Shown piece after piece: positions 16,727 to 25,471 of a DNA stretch of 64,000 nucleotides. A program made the position numbers and the translations under genes. Every line of letters starts with the position of its first letter. Within the stretch, counting starts at the first letter, position 1. Under the pieces are notes generated by a model. The model was not told where the DNA came from and ran no database searches. It saw only the letters and a list, made by a program, of their open reading frames with translations. This DNA is from Geofilum rhodophaeum (GTDB lineage: Bacteria; Bacteroidota; Bacteroidia; Bacteroidales; Marinilabiliaceae). Where the stretch lies: the NCBI RefSeq assembly GCF_002210225.1, contig NZ_MWUJ01000017.1:1-64000 (forward strand), written 5' to 3'.

Positions 16727-17344
16727 ATGCTGATTATAGGAATAGCCGGCGGAACCGGTTCGGGAAAGACAACGGTGGTGCGCAAAATCGTGGAGCAGTT
16801 GCCACAGGGAGAAGTGGCCGTAATGGCACAGGATTCGTACTATAGAGACAGCGGGCACCTTCCCTTGGAGGAGCGGCAAAAAATCAATTTTGACCATCCC
16901 GATGCCTTGGAATTTGAGTTGCTGGTGGCGCACATCGAAGCGCTCCGCAGGGGGGAAGCCATTGAACAACCGGTCTATTCTTATCTGACTTGCACCCGTC
17001 AGCCCGAAACCATAGCAGTGCTTCCGCGCGACGTGGTTATTGTGGAGGGCATCCTGATTCTGGGACACCCCGCTTTACGGGAGTTGATGGATTTGCGTGT
17101 TTTTGTAGATGCAGAGCCGGACGAGCGCTTGATAAGAGTCATTCATCGCGATATGGAGGAACGGGGACGGACCGTGCAGAAGGTACTTCGTCGTTATGAA
17201 GAAACTGTAAAGCCTATGCATTTGCAGTTTATTGAACCGACCAAGCGTTATGCCGATCTGATTGTGCCTCAGGGGGGCAACAACAAGGCAGCCATTGATT
17301 TGCTGAGTCAGTTTATTATGAGAAATCTGGATCAGCCCCATTAA
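16727..17344 (+). CDS. udk: Uridine kinase
   Basis: Phosphorylates uridine and cytidine in pyrimidine salvage. 205 residues, full length. P-loop GIAGGTGSGKTTVV at 5-18, then QDSYYRD, INFDHPDALE, VYSYLTCTR, the EGILIL segment and RRYEETVKPMHLQFIEPTKR, all typical of Udk. The exonuclease gene follows after 24 bp and may be cotranscribed. No clear TAnnTTTG box is seen in front. Confidence 0.95.
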   Translation: MLIIGIAGGTGSGKTTVVRKIVEQLPQGEVAVMAQDSYYRDSGHLPLEERQKINFDHPDALEFELLVAHIEALRRGEAIEQPVYSYLTCTRQPETIAVLPRDVVIVEGILILGHPALRELMDLRVFVDAEPDERLIRVIHRDMEERGRTVQKVLRRYEETVKPMHLQFIEPTKRYADLIVPQGGNNKAAIDLLSQFIMRNLDQPH

Positions 17345-17368
17345 TTGTCACTTTTGAATTTTTGCTTT

Positions 17369-18085
17369 ATGTTGGATCGTATTGCAGCTGAGCGAGTTTT
17401 GTTTATCGATGTGGAAACCGTGCCTGCGGAGTCTTCCTTTGAAGGCCTGGATGAGGATTTTAAGGCCTTGTGGACCAAGAAGTCGGCGGCTTTCCGTACG
17501 GAGGAGGAAACGCCGGCCCAGGTTTATGAGCGGGCGGGGATTTACGCCGAGTTTGGGAAGATTGTGTGTATCTCGGCCGGTGTGATCACCGAACGGGAGG
17601 GGGCGCGCTGGTTTCGGGCAAAAAGCTTTTACGGCAGAGACGAGCGCCAGCTGCTGCTCGACTTTGGTCGGGTGCTGGATGGCTTTACTGCCCAGCCCGG
17701 ACACTTTCTTTGTGGCCATAATGCCAAGGATTTTGATTTCCCATTTATAGCCCGCCGTATGCTTATACATGGCATTAAACTGCCCCAGGCTCTGGATGTG
17801 GCTGGTAAAAAACCGTGGGAGCTTAATTTTTTAGATACGATGGACTTGTGGAAGTTTGGCGATTTTCGGCATTCCACTTCTTTGGCCTTACTGGCCAAAA
17901 TTCTTGGGGTGCCTACGCCTAAGGACGATATTGATGGGAGTCAGGTGGCCCGGGTGTATTACGTCGAGGACGATGTGGATCGGATAGCCCGGTATTGTGA
18001 AAAGGACATTTTGGCTACCGCCCAGGTGTTTTTGCGTCTGAAGGGCGAAGCCTTGCTGGATCCTGAGCGGGTGGAGCGGGCCTGA
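17369..18085 (+). CDS. DEDD-family 3'-5' exonuclease (predicted PolB-like type)
   Basis: About 238 residues from the ATG at 17369 (MLDRIAAERVLF). A TTG at 17345 would add eight residues. Exo motif I is FIDVETVP (D-x-E), Exo II lies in GHNAKDFDFPFI, and Exo III is RYCEKDIL with the Y-x-x-x-D-like arrangement. With HSTSLALLAKIL this matches the stand-alone predicted 3'-5' exonucleases related to the DNA polymerase B proofreading domain. Substrate (DNA or RNA) is unknown. It ends one base before the convergent T9SS cargo gene's stop. Confidence 0.82.
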   Translation: MLDRIAAERVLFIDVETVPAESSFEGLDEDFKALWTKKSAAFRTEEETPAQVYERAGIYAEFGKIVCISAGVITEREGARWFRAKSFYGRDERQLLLDFGRVLDGFTAQPGHFLCGHNAKDFDFPFIARRMLIHGIKLPQALDVAGKKPWELNFLDTMDLWKFGDFRHSTSLALLAKILGVPTPKDDIDGSQVARVYYVEDDVDRIARYCEKDILATAQVFLRLKGEALLDPERVERA

Positions 18086-19303
18086 TTACTTGCCCCGAAT
18101 CAAATGAAGCGGTCCCTGGAGCTTTTTCCGCTCGTTAGATTCGTAACCTTCTGCCTCAATCACATAGAAGTACACCCCCGGTTCTGCCAAACCGTTGCCG
18201 ATGGAACCGTCCCAGCCCAGGGAAGGGTCGGTCGACTCGTAAACTTTGCGTCCCCAGCTGTTGAATACGACCATGCTGAACTTACGTACCGAACGGTAGT
18301 ATACCCGGAATTCGTCGTTGACCCCGTCGTTGTTGGGCGTAAAGGTGTTGGGGACTTCCACCAGCAACTCGGTGATGGTGACCACCAAGTGATTGTCGAT
18401 GCTTACGCAGCCGTGTGCCGATTGTACCCGCAACAGTACCGTATCTTTTCCCACCTCAGTAAAAACATGAAAAGGGTCACGGGTAACGGAGGTGCGACTG
18501 CCAAAATCCCACTCCCAACTGCTTACAGGTCCCTCGCTTTCGTCGGTAAATCGGAGTTCGTAGGGTGCAGAGCCCTCCGTTTCACTATGTCCCTCATGGG
18601 CTACCTCTGGTTTTGTGGAGTTGTAGGAGAAGCTGGCTTTTACGGCAATGGCGGTGTGGGCCAGGTCCTCACTTTCCTGCTCGAGGCTAAGCGCCGGCAA
18701 GGAAGCTTTGACGCGGTAGGTGCGGTCGCTGGTTGGGGCATCCAGCAGAAGGCGGTTGGAATGGCCATCCAGCACCTCGGCTTCTGCCTGCCATTCAAAA
18801 TGCAAGGGATAGGAAACAGTGGCCTGCTGTCCGTTGGCATCAAAATACTCTAAAACGCGGGTTTCTGCGGTCGCTAACAGTTCAAGAAGGTCGCAATTAT
18901 TGTTGTCTATGCTTATGCCTACGGTGTTTATTTGTGGTTGAAAGATCCAGCAACGGTGTTGCTGCAATACTTCGTTGGTGTCCGGTTCGCGGATGTTTAA
19001 CAAGATGCCTCCTTCTGAAGCAGGCATGTAGGTGGAGATGTTGCCGGTGGCCAGGGGAATCGACCAGGTGCCTTCGGCTTTGTTGAAGCCGATCCATTCG
19101 TAAATAAGACTGTTTTGGTTATCGGGTGCCTGGAGAATAAGGGTGCCCAGCTGGCTGACCAGAAAGATGGAGTCGGACGGAGCCAGTTCGTTGGCGACGT
19201 TGAGGTAGCTTGTGCCGGGTGCGGGGCTGATCTGCGCCCGGGTTAACAGCGATGCACTTGGGGCAAGCAGCAACAGCAAAAGAATGGAGAGGCTAGATTT
19301 CAT
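18086..19303 (-). CDS. PKD-containing protein with C-terminal gliding motility/T9SS type B sorting domain
   Basis: About 405 residues from the ATG at 19303, which starts a clear signal peptide (MKSSLSILLLLLL). An in-frame start 33 bp upstream is less likely. The middle contains a PKD-like fold (FTDESEGPVSSWEWDFG, PFHVFTEVGKDTVLL). The last 85 or so residues are the CHU_C-type domain (VPNTFTPNNDGVNDEFRV, VVFNSWGRKVYES, GVYFYVIEAEGY) that marks cargo of the type IX secretion system in type B form. It should be exported to the cell surface or medium. The N-terminal 200 residues are not recognised. Its presence implies a T9SS, consistent with porG at 46341. Confidence 0.85.
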   Translation of the reverse strand: MKSSLSILLLLLLAPSASLLTRAQISPAPGTSYLNVANELAPSDSIFLVSQLGTLILQAPDNQNSLIYEWIGFNKAEGTWSIPLATGNISTYMPASEGGILLNIREPDTNEVLQQHRCWIFQPQINTVGISIDNNNCDLLELLATAETRVLEYFDANGQQATVSYPLHFEWQAEAEVLDGHSNRLLLDAPTSDRTYRVKASLPALSLEQESEDLAHTAIAVKASFSYNSTKPEVAHEGHSETEGSAPYELRFTDESEGPVSSWEWDFGSRTSVTRDPFHVFTEVGKDTVLLRVQSAHGCVSIDNHLVVTITELLVEVPNTFTPNNDGVNDEFRVYYRSVRKFSMVVFNSWGRKVYESTDPSLGWDGSIGNGLAEPGVYFYVIEAEGYESNERKKLQGPLHLIRGK

Positions 19304-19365
19304 ATAAGGGCGAATATACAGTTTTTGTCGCAACAATTACTAACGGATTTGTTCGGGAATAATTG

Positions 19366-19373
19366 TATTTTTG
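19366..19373 (+). promoter_or_regulatory. -7 promoter box for the helicase gene
   Basis: TATTTTTG, 40 bp before the GTG at 19414. It overlaps the beginning of the longer open frame and so argues for the GTG start. Confidence 0.5.
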
Positions 19374-19413
19374 TTGTTTAGCTATCCATTTAAATCTTCA
19401 AAAGACGAGAAAA

Positions 19414-21702
19414 GTGCAGGATTATCTTGATCAGTTGAATGAGGCGCAAAGGTCTGCCGTTACCACCATTGACGGTCCCACCCTGGTGGTGGCGGGTGCC
19501 GGATCGGGCAAGACCAGGGTGTTGACTTATCGAATTGCTTACCTTTTGCAGCAGGGGGTGCCCCCCTGGCGGGTGCTGGCTTTGACTTTTACCAATAAAG
19601 CCGCCCGGGAAATGAAGGAGCGCATTGCGGCTCTGACTGGTAAGGAGGTGGCTTCTCGTTTGTGGATGGGCACCTTTCACTCTGTTTTTGCGCGTATTCT
19701 TCGCGTGGAGGCCGAGCACCTGAACTTTCCTTCGAGTTTTACCATTTACGATACGGCCGATTCCAAGAGTTTGATTAAGAGCATACTTAAGGAATTGCAG
19801 ATTACCGATAAGGAGTACAAGCCGGGTCTGATCCTTTCGCGCATATCTGCCGCCAAAAACGATTTGGTTTTACCGGCTGCCTATGCACGCGATACCCATC
19901 GCTTGGCGGCCGACAAGGCCGCCAAGGTGCCTATGGTGTATGAAATTTATCTTCGATATTTGCGGGCCTGCCTGCAAGCCGGCGCGATGGATTTTGACGA
20001 CCTTCTCCTAAATACCAATTTGCTTTTTCGGGATCATCCCGAAGTCCTGGCCAAATACCAGGAACAGTTTCGCTATGTTTTGGTGGATGAGTACCAGGAT
20101 ACCAATTTCTCGCAGTATCTGATTGTACGTAAGCTGGCCGAGCAGCACAAAAATGTTTGTGTGGTGGGCGATGATGCCCAGAGTATCTACAGTTTCCGTG
20201 GAGCAAAAATTGAGAATATTCTGAATTTTCGGAACGATTATCCGGGTTATCATTTGTTTAAACTGGAGCAGAATTATCGGTCGACGCGCAACATCGTTAA
20301 TGCTGCCAACAGCATCATTGCCAATAATAAGGGCCAAATTCCCAAGGTCGTTTTTTCGGACAAGGAAGAAGGTGAGAAACTGAAAGTGTTGCAAGCCTAT
20401 TCCGATGTGGAAGAAGGTTATATGGTGGTGAAGGAGTTGCAGAATCGACGACTCAATGCGACTTGCGCCTATGCCGATTTTGCCATTTTGTATCGTACCA
20501 ATGCTCAGTCGAGGATTTTCGAGGAGGCCCTGCGCAAAAACAATGTTCCTTACCGCATGTATGGTGGTCTTTCCTTTTATCAGCGCAAGGAAATAAAAGA
20601 TCTTTTGGCCTATCTGCGTATGGTCATCAATCCCCGCGATGGCGAGGCGCTCAAGCGCATCATCAATTATCCGGCGCGTGGCATTGGTAAAACCACTATG
20701 GACCGGCTGGAAAAGGCCGCAGCGGACAATCAGATGAGTCTCTGGGAGGTGCTGACGCATCCCGAATTGGGGCGTGTGGGCTTTAATGCCGGAACGCTGA
20801 AAAAGCTGGGTGCTTTTGTGCAATTGATTCGGAGTTTTGAGCGCCTGTTGCCCGTGATGAATGCTTATGAACTGACTACAGAGGTGGTGGCGCAATCGGG
20901 CATTCTTAAAGATTTGCATCAGGATAAAAGCACGGAGGGGCAAACCCGTATCGAAAACCTGGACGAATTACTCAACGGGGTCAGGGAGTTTACAGAGGAG
21001 CGTATCGAAAGTGGAGAGGACAACAAGCTGGTGGATTTTCTGGAAGAAGTGGCCTTGCTGACCGATATGGATCAGGGCGATTCAGAGGATACCGATCGGG
21101 TAACGCTGATGACCATTCACTCGGCCAAGGGACTTGAGTTTCCCTATGTGTTTATTGCCGGGGTGGAGGAAGGGCTCTTCCCTTCTCCCATGTCGGGCAA
21201 CAGTGAACAGGGCCTGGAGGAAGAGCGCAGGCTTTTTTATGTGGCCGTTACCCGTGCCGAAAAGCAGGTAACCCTGTCCTACGCCCGCAGTCGTTTTAAG
21301 TATGGCGAGCATAATTTTGTTACCCCGAGTCGGTTTCTTAAAGATATAGACACTGCTTATCTGGAAGGTGTGGAGACCGCTGCAGTAGGTCGTTCCGCGA
21401 CGGCCCCGGGAGGCCGCTTTAAGCGCAAGGCCGACAGCGACAATGGAAGCATTGCGACCAAGCGCAGCTTTTCGTTTCGGGAGGAGTCCCCGGTACGCAA
21501 GCCTGCCTTTAGCTCTGAAACCTTTGCCGGAACCGGCGGCGACATAGTGGTTGGAAGTCGTGTGGCGCACGAACGTTTTGGTCAGGGGGAAGTGATGGCT
21601 CTTGAAGGTCAGGCGCCCAACCTTAAAGCGATGATTGCCTTTGACAATGCCGGTACCAAACAATTGTTGCTAAAGTTTGCCAAACTGAGATTATTGTCTT
21701 AA
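19414..21702 (+). CDS. pcrA: ATP-dependent DNA helicase, PcrA/UvrD type
   Basis: A 3'-5' superfamily 1A helicase for repair and removal of blocks on DNA. About 762 residues from a GTG at 19414 (VQDYLDQLNEAQRSAV). A TTG at 19363 would lie next to the -7 box. Motifs in order: Q motif NEAQ, Walker A VVAGAGSGKTRV, Ia ALTFTNKAAREM, II LVDEYQDTN, III GDDAQSIYSFRGA, IV QNYRSTRNI, V VTLMTIHSAKGLEF, VI LFYVAVTRAEKQ. The C-terminal tail ends in a Tudor-like segment (VAHERFGQGEVMALEG) as in PcrA, where it can contact RNA polymerase. Confidence 0.94.
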   Translation: MQDYLDQLNEAQRSAVTTIDGPTLVVAGAGSGKTRVLTYRIAYLLQQGVPPWRVLALTFTNKAAREMKERIAALTGKEVASRLWMGTFHSVFARILRVEAEHLNFPSSFTIYDTADSKSLIKSILKELQITDKEYKPGLILSRISAAKNDLVLPAAYARDTHRLAADKAAKVPMVYEIYLRYLRACLQAGAMDFDDLLLNTNLLFRDHPEVLAKYQEQFRYVLVDEYQDTNFSQYLIVRKLAEQHKNVCVVGDDAQSIYSFRGAKIENILNFRNDYPGYHLFKLEQNYRSTRNIVNAANSIIANNKGQIPKVVFSDKEEGEKLKVLQAYSDVEEGYMVVKELQNRRLNATCAYADFAILYRTNAQSRIFEEALRKNNVPYRMYGGLSFYQRKEIKDLLAYLRMVINPRDGEALKRIINYPARGIGKTTMDRLEKAAADNQMSLWEVLTHPELGRVGFNAGTLKKLGAFVQLIRSFERLLPVMNAYELTTEVVAQSGILKDLHQDKSTEGQTRIENLDELLNGVREFTEERIESGEDNKLVDFLEEVALLTDMDQGDSEDTDRVTLMTIHSAKGLEFPYVFIAGVEEGLFPSPMSGNSEQGLEEERRLFYVAVTRAEKQVTLSYARSRFKYGEHNFVTPSRFLKDIDTAYLEGVETAAVGRSATAPGGRFKRKADSDNGSIATKRSFSFREESPVRKPAFSSETFAGTGGDIVVGSRVAHERFGQGEVMALEGQAPNLKAMIAFDNAGTKQLLLKFAKLRLLS

Positions 21703-21806
21703 TTTTGGCAATTGATCTGACCTTCTGTCGTTTGGGCCGGCCGTGATGAACTTACCTCCTTCGGTCCCGGACTATAAGAACATAACATACACATCAATTC
21801 TTTTTA

Positions 21807-22478
21807 ATGGATTATAATTCAACACGCAGTCCCCTTGTGATGCCGGAATACGGTCGGCACATTCATAAGATGGTGGAGCACGCCAAGGGACTCGAAAGTC
21901 GTGAGGAGCGCACCCGCTGCGCCCATGCCATCGTTTCGGTGATGGGAAATCTGTTTCCCCACCTGCGAGACGTAAGTGATTTTAAACACAAGCTTTGGGA
22001 CCATTTGGCCATTATGTCGGATTTTAGTCTGGATATCGATTATCCCTATGAGATTCCTCAGGCTTCAAATTTCACCACTCGTCCCGAAACTGTTCCCTAC
22101 AACGATTACCACATGCGTTTTAAGCATTATGGTCGCCTGATTGAGCAGATGATTGCTAAGGCGGTTGTGATGGAAGAGGGGCCGCTTAAGGCGCATTTGA
22201 TTGCTTTGATCGCCTACCATATGCGCAAGTCGCTTTTCAATTGGAACCGCGATAATGCTACCGACGAAAGGGTGTTGAACGATTTGCGCATGCTTTCCAA
22301 AGGGGAAATTGAACCCACTATGGAACAGGTGCAGGCCATCGAATTTAAGGAGGCCAATCTTCCGCAGACGGTGCATCAGGGCAACAATGCTGCTGGCAAC
22401 CAAAGTCACGGGAATAATCGTCAGCGTCGTAAGTTTTATTCTAAGAAAGACGGCAACAACTGGAGTCGTAAAGGTTGA
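21807..22478 (+). CDS. DUF4290 family protein
   Basis: A 223-residue soluble protein starting MDYNSTRSPLVMPEYGRHI, the conserved opening of DUF4290, which is restricted to Bacteroidetes and has no known function. The body is helical. The C-terminal 45 or so residues are low-complexity, rich in Asn, Gln, His and basic residues (GNNRQRRKFYSKKDG), suggestive of nucleic-acid contact. It lies 3 bp before murA, a pairing I believe is common in this phylum, so a cell-envelope link is possible. Confidence 0.85.
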   Translation: MDYNSTRSPLVMPEYGRHIHKMVEHAKGLESREERTRCAHAIVSVMGNLFPHLRDVSDFKHKLWDHLAIMSDFSLDIDYPYEIPQASNFTTRPETVPYNDYHMRFKHYGRLIEQMIAKAVVMEEGPLKAHLIALIAYHMRKSLFNWNRDNATDERVLNDLRMLSKGEIEPTMEQVQAIEFKEANLPQTVHQGNNAAGNQSHGNNRQRRKFYSKKDGNNWSRKG

Positions 22479-22481
22479 GGC

Positions 22482-23786
22482 ATGAGCAGTTTTGAGATCA
22501 ACGGACCCTGCCGGATGTCCGGCGAAATTACCCCTCAGGGGGCAAAAAATGAGGCGCTGCAGGTTATTTGTTCCTGCTTGTTGACCGATGAGGAAGTCTG
22601 TATCGATAATATTCCGGATATTCTGGATGTGAACCACCTGATCAGCCTTCTGGGCGAGATGGGTGTGGAGGTGGTCAAACACCATCGGAACAAATACAGT
22701 TTTAAGGCGGATAAGGTGGATCTGACTTATATGCAGACTCCGGCTTTTAGGCAAAGAGCCTCCTCTTTAAGGGGATCGATTATGATTATGGGGCCTCTCC
22801 TGGCTCGTTTCGGAAAGGCTTACTTTCCCAAGCCGGGAGGCGATAAGATTGGGCGCAGAAGGCTCGATACCCACTTCTATGGCTTTGAGAAGCTGGGTGC
22901 CCGCTTTGAATTTTTACCCGATGAGATTTTTTATACCGTTCATGCCGAAACGCTGAGGGGTACCTACATTCTGCTGGATGAGGCTTCGGTTACCGGAACG
23001 GCCAATGTGGTGATGGCTGCTGTGTTGACGCCGGGAACCACCACCTTATACAATGCTGCTTGTGAGCCCTATCTGCAGCAGCTCTGTCGCCTGCTCAATC
23101 AAATGGGTGCCCGTATTTCGGGCGTGGGCTCTAACTTGCTTAGTATTGAAGGGGTGGAGCGTTTGCATGGCGCGCAGCATCGCATTTTGCCCGATATGAT
23201 TGAGGTGGGCAGTTTTATTGGTATGGCTGCGATGACGCAAAGTGAACTTACCATCAAGGATGCTGCGCCCTCCGAGCTGGGTGTGATTCCGCTTGCGTTT
23301 AAGCGTATGGGAATACAGCTGGAGATTCGTGGTGAGGATATTTATGTGCCGGCTCAGGAGAATTATGAAATTGAAACCTTTATTGATGGTTCCATCATGA
23401 CCATTGCCGATGCGCCCTGGCCCGGTTTAACGCCCGACTTGCTGAGCGTTTTTTTGGTGGTGGCGACCCAGGCTAAAGGCAGTGTGCTGATTCATCAAAA
23501 GATGTTCGAGAGCAGGCTCTTCTTTGTGGATAAGTTGATCGACATGGGGGCCAGCATCATTCTGTGCGATCCGCACCGGGCTACGGTTATTGGTCATAAT
23601 CATGCCACCTCGCTTAGGGGCAGCGTAATGACTTCGCCGGATATAAGGGCCGGTGTGGCTTTGTTGATTGCCGCTTTGTCGGCAAAGGGGAAGAGTGTAA
23701 TCCATAATATTGAGCAAATTGACAGGGGCTATGAGGACATTGATAAGCGCCTTAATCTACTGGGGGCTGACATTCGTCGTGTTTAG
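22482..23786 (+). CDS. murA: UDP-N-acetylglucosamine 1-carboxyvinyltransferase, Asp-type
   Basis: First committed step of peptidoglycan synthesis, transferring enolpyruvyl from PEP to UDP-GlcNAc. 434 residues with Lys22-Asn23 in the conserved GAKNEAL. The catalytic loop reads PGGDKIGRRRLDTHF with Asp121 where E. coli has Cys115, the residue alkylated by fosfomycin. Asp at this site keeps activity and confers fosfomycin insensitivity in other bacteria. Other signatures: RASSLRGSIMIMGPLL and DIRAGVALLIAALSAKG. Downstream of DUF4290 and closed by a strong terminator. Confidence 0.94.
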   Translation: MSSFEINGPCRMSGEITPQGAKNEALQVICSCLLTDEEVCIDNIPDILDVNHLISLLGEMGVEVVKHHRNKYSFKADKVDLTYMQTPAFRQRASSLRGSIMIMGPLLARFGKAYFPKPGGDKIGRRRLDTHFYGFEKLGARFEFLPDEIFYTVHAETLRGTYILLDEASVTGTANVVMAAVLTPGTTTLYNAACEPYLQQLCRLLNQMGARISGVGSNLLSIEGVERLHGAQHRILPDMIEVGSFIGMAAMTQSELTIKDAAPSELGVIPLAFKRMGIQLEIRGEDIYVPAQENYEIETFIDGSIMTIADAPWPGLTPDLLSVFLVVATQAKGSVLIHQKMFESRLFFVDKLIDMGASIILCDPHRATVIGHNHATSLRGSVMTSPDIRAGVALLIAALSAKGKSVIHNIEQIDRGYEDIDKRLNLLGADIRRV

Positions 23787-23841
23787 GCTTTAGTTCGTAA
23801 AAGGAAACGGGCCATTAGTCATTTTTTTGCCTTTTTAACAG

Positions 23842-23880
23842 AAAGCTAAGATGCTTACTTTAAGCATCTTAGCTTTATTT
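23842..23880 (+). terminator. Terminator after murA
   Basis: A perfect 16-bp stem (23842-23857 with 23861-23876, AAAGCTAAGATGCTTA) with a 3-base loop, followed by ATTT. Confidence 0.8.
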
Positions 23881-23924
23881 GTTTATAGTATACTGATTTT
23901 ATTTAACTTTTGCAAACAACTTGG

Positions 23925-23957
23925 TTTGGTTTTTGACTGTTTTGTAGCATATTTTTG
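23925..23957 (+). promoter_or_regulatory. Promoter of the TlpA-like gene
   Basis: TTTG (23925-23928), a 21-bp spacer, then TATTTTTG (23950-23957), a good Bacteroidetes -33/-7 pair. The leader would be about 100 nt long. Confidence 0.6.
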
Positions 23958-24066
23958 CAGCGTTAATTCATCGGTCAACAATTCCGGGGGCTTCATCTAA
24001 AATTACGGTGGGGTACCAATTAAAAAGCGGAATTTTGTACCGTAGTTATTCACGAAATTAAAACAC

Positions 24067-24627
24067 ATGAGATTTAAAGCAGTAGCAACAGCAATTTTTA
24101 CGGGTCTTTGTTTCCTGTCCTTTATGAACAGCTCTTCGGAGCCTTCTGAGGGACTGATGGTGGGTGACAAGGCGCCGGAAATTGAGGGTCATCTGCTGGA
24201 CGGGACTCATTTTTCATCTGCCCAATGGGAAGGGAAAATGGTGCTGGTCGATTTTTGGGCGTCGTACGACGCGCCATCCAGAGTGAACAATTATAGAAAG
24301 AAGCAGCTGCTCGAGCAGTACAAGAATGCCCTTTTCCTGAATGGGGAGGGATTGGATGTGGTAAGTATTTCGCTCGACTGGTTCAAAAGTCCCCTTTACA
24401 ATTCCATTGAAAGGGATCAGTTGGAAGATTTTGCACATTTGTGCGACTGGAAAGGAAGCGATTCGCCTCTGGCTCAGGCTTTTCAAGTGGATGGACCCTC
24501 TGAGGTGTTTCTGCTGGATGGTTCTGGCCGTATCGTAGAGCGTGGTAATGATTTGGAGGAGATAGCTGTTACGCTGGAGCGTTTGGCTACTGTTGATCAG
24601 ACGCGTTTTGCAGCTTATAGGCGTTAA
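24067..24627 (+). CDS. TlpA/thioredoxin-like protein lacking the redox CxxC
   Basis: A 186-residue protein with an N-terminal signal peptide or anchor (about 1-24). The opening GDKAPEIEGHLLDG and the strand MVLVDFWAS are typical of TlpA/AhpC-type thioredoxin folds. The active-site motif, usually WCxxC, here reads Y67-D68-A69-P70-S71-R72: both cysteines are replaced, by Asp and Ser. Later motifs (VVSISLDWFKS, VDGPSEVFLLDGSGRIV) keep the fold. It is probably a non-catalytic binding or chaperone-like periplasmic protein. It has its own promoter and terminator. Confidence 0.75.
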   Translation: MRFKAVATAIFTGLCFLSFMNSSSEPSEGLMVGDKAPEIEGHLLDGTHFSSAQWEGKMVLVDFWASYDAPSRVNNYRKKQLLEQYKNALFLNGEGLDVVSISLDWFKSPLYNSIERDQLEDFAHLCDWKGSDSPLAQAFQVDGPSEVFLLDGSGRIVERGNDLEEIAVTLERLATVDQTRFAAYRR

Positions 24628-24676
24628 TCGTCCAACGGCAAACAGTTATTTATTTTTGGGATTAAGTAACTTGAAG

Positions 24677-24711
24677 AAAGACAGTGTCGGCTTACCGACA
24701 CTGTCTTTGTC
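24677..24711 (+). terminator. Terminator after the TlpA-like gene
   Basis: A perfect 14-bp stem (24677-24690 with 24695-24708) with the loop CTTA, ending in CTTT. Confidence 0.75.
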
Positions 24712-24791
24712 ATTGTAACAGGTGGAAGGAGGTCCTTTATGGCTTTCCCTGTCAAAATGTCTTAAGGGGTCAAATTGGCAAAAAAATTGAG

Positions 24792-24799
24792 TAGTTTTG
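24792..24799 (+). promoter_or_regulatory. -7 promoter box for grpE-dnaJ-oxyR
   Basis: TAGTTTTG, 38 bp before the grpE start. A TTG at 24775-24777 is 14 bp upstream, too close for a normal -33 box. No CIRCE inverted repeat was noticed. Confidence 0.45.
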
Positions 24800-24837
24800 C
24801 AGGATTCAATAAAGAGTGTCTATAAAAAATACCAGAT

Positions 24838-25455
24838 ATGAGCAAGAAACAAGCAAAAGGTAAGGAAAAGGAACTGAAAAAGGAGGTGGAGCAGGATGAG
24901 CACAGCACTGAATCGCCCCTTGATGCGGAACAAGTGAAGGAGGAGAACGGTGATGAAACGGATGCAGCCCCTGAAGAAGCTGCGGAAGCTGTCCCCTGCG
25001 ATGAAGACAGAGTGGCAGAGCTGGAGAAGCAGTTTGCCGATTTGAACGATAAGCATTTGCGCCTGGTGGCCGAATACGACAACTACCGTCGGCGTACGCT
25101 TAAGGAGAAGATGGATTTGAGCAAGAGTGCCGGAGAAAAGATTTTCAGCGGCATGTTGCCCGTGGTTGATGATTTTGAACGGGCCCTGCAGCATCTGGAG
25201 GCGGCCTCTGATTTGGAAGCTGTGAAAGAAGGAATAAGCCTGATTTACAATAAATTCCTGGCTTACTTGTCGCGCCATGGCGTTCAGGTTATGGAAACCA
25301 GGGAGGTGGCTTTTGATGCCGATATGCATGAAGCAGTAACCAAGATTCCCGCCCCGAGCGAAGACCTTAAGGGTAAAATTTTGGACTGTGTAGAGAAGGG
25401 ATATTTGCTGGATGATAAGGTCATTCGTTTTCCCAAGGTGGTAGTAGGAGAATAA
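24838..25455 (+). CDS. grpE: Nucleotide exchange factor GrpE
   Basis: Releases ADP from DnaK. 205 residues: an acidic, charged N-terminal tail (about 1-60), a long coiled coil (about 60-110, [20 protein letters not shown]) and the beta-domain ([34 protein letters not shown]). dnaJ follows 16 bp later. dnaK is not in the window. Confidence 0.94.
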   Translation: MSKKQAKGKEKELKKEVEQDEHSTESPLDAEQVKEENGDETDAAPEEAAEAVPCDEDRVAELEKQFADLNDKHLRLVAEYDNYRRRTLKEKMDLSKSAGEKIFSGMLPVVDDFERALQHLEAASDLEAVKEGISLIYNKFLAYLSRHGVQVMETREVAFDADMHEAVTKIPAPSEDLKGKILDCVEKGYLLDDKVIRFPKVVVGE

Positions 25456-25471
25456 TACTAAAGTACCCGAT

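Noticed and set aside
20008-20943. A 311-codon open frame opposite the PcrA-like helicase
   Set aside because: All helicase motifs are on the plus strand in this stretch; the reverse product shows no domain.
23787-24066. Small RNA or short gene between murA and the TlpA-like gene
   Set aside because: The region is accounted for by one strong terminator and one promoter with a long leader; no conserved RNA fold could be recognised by eye.
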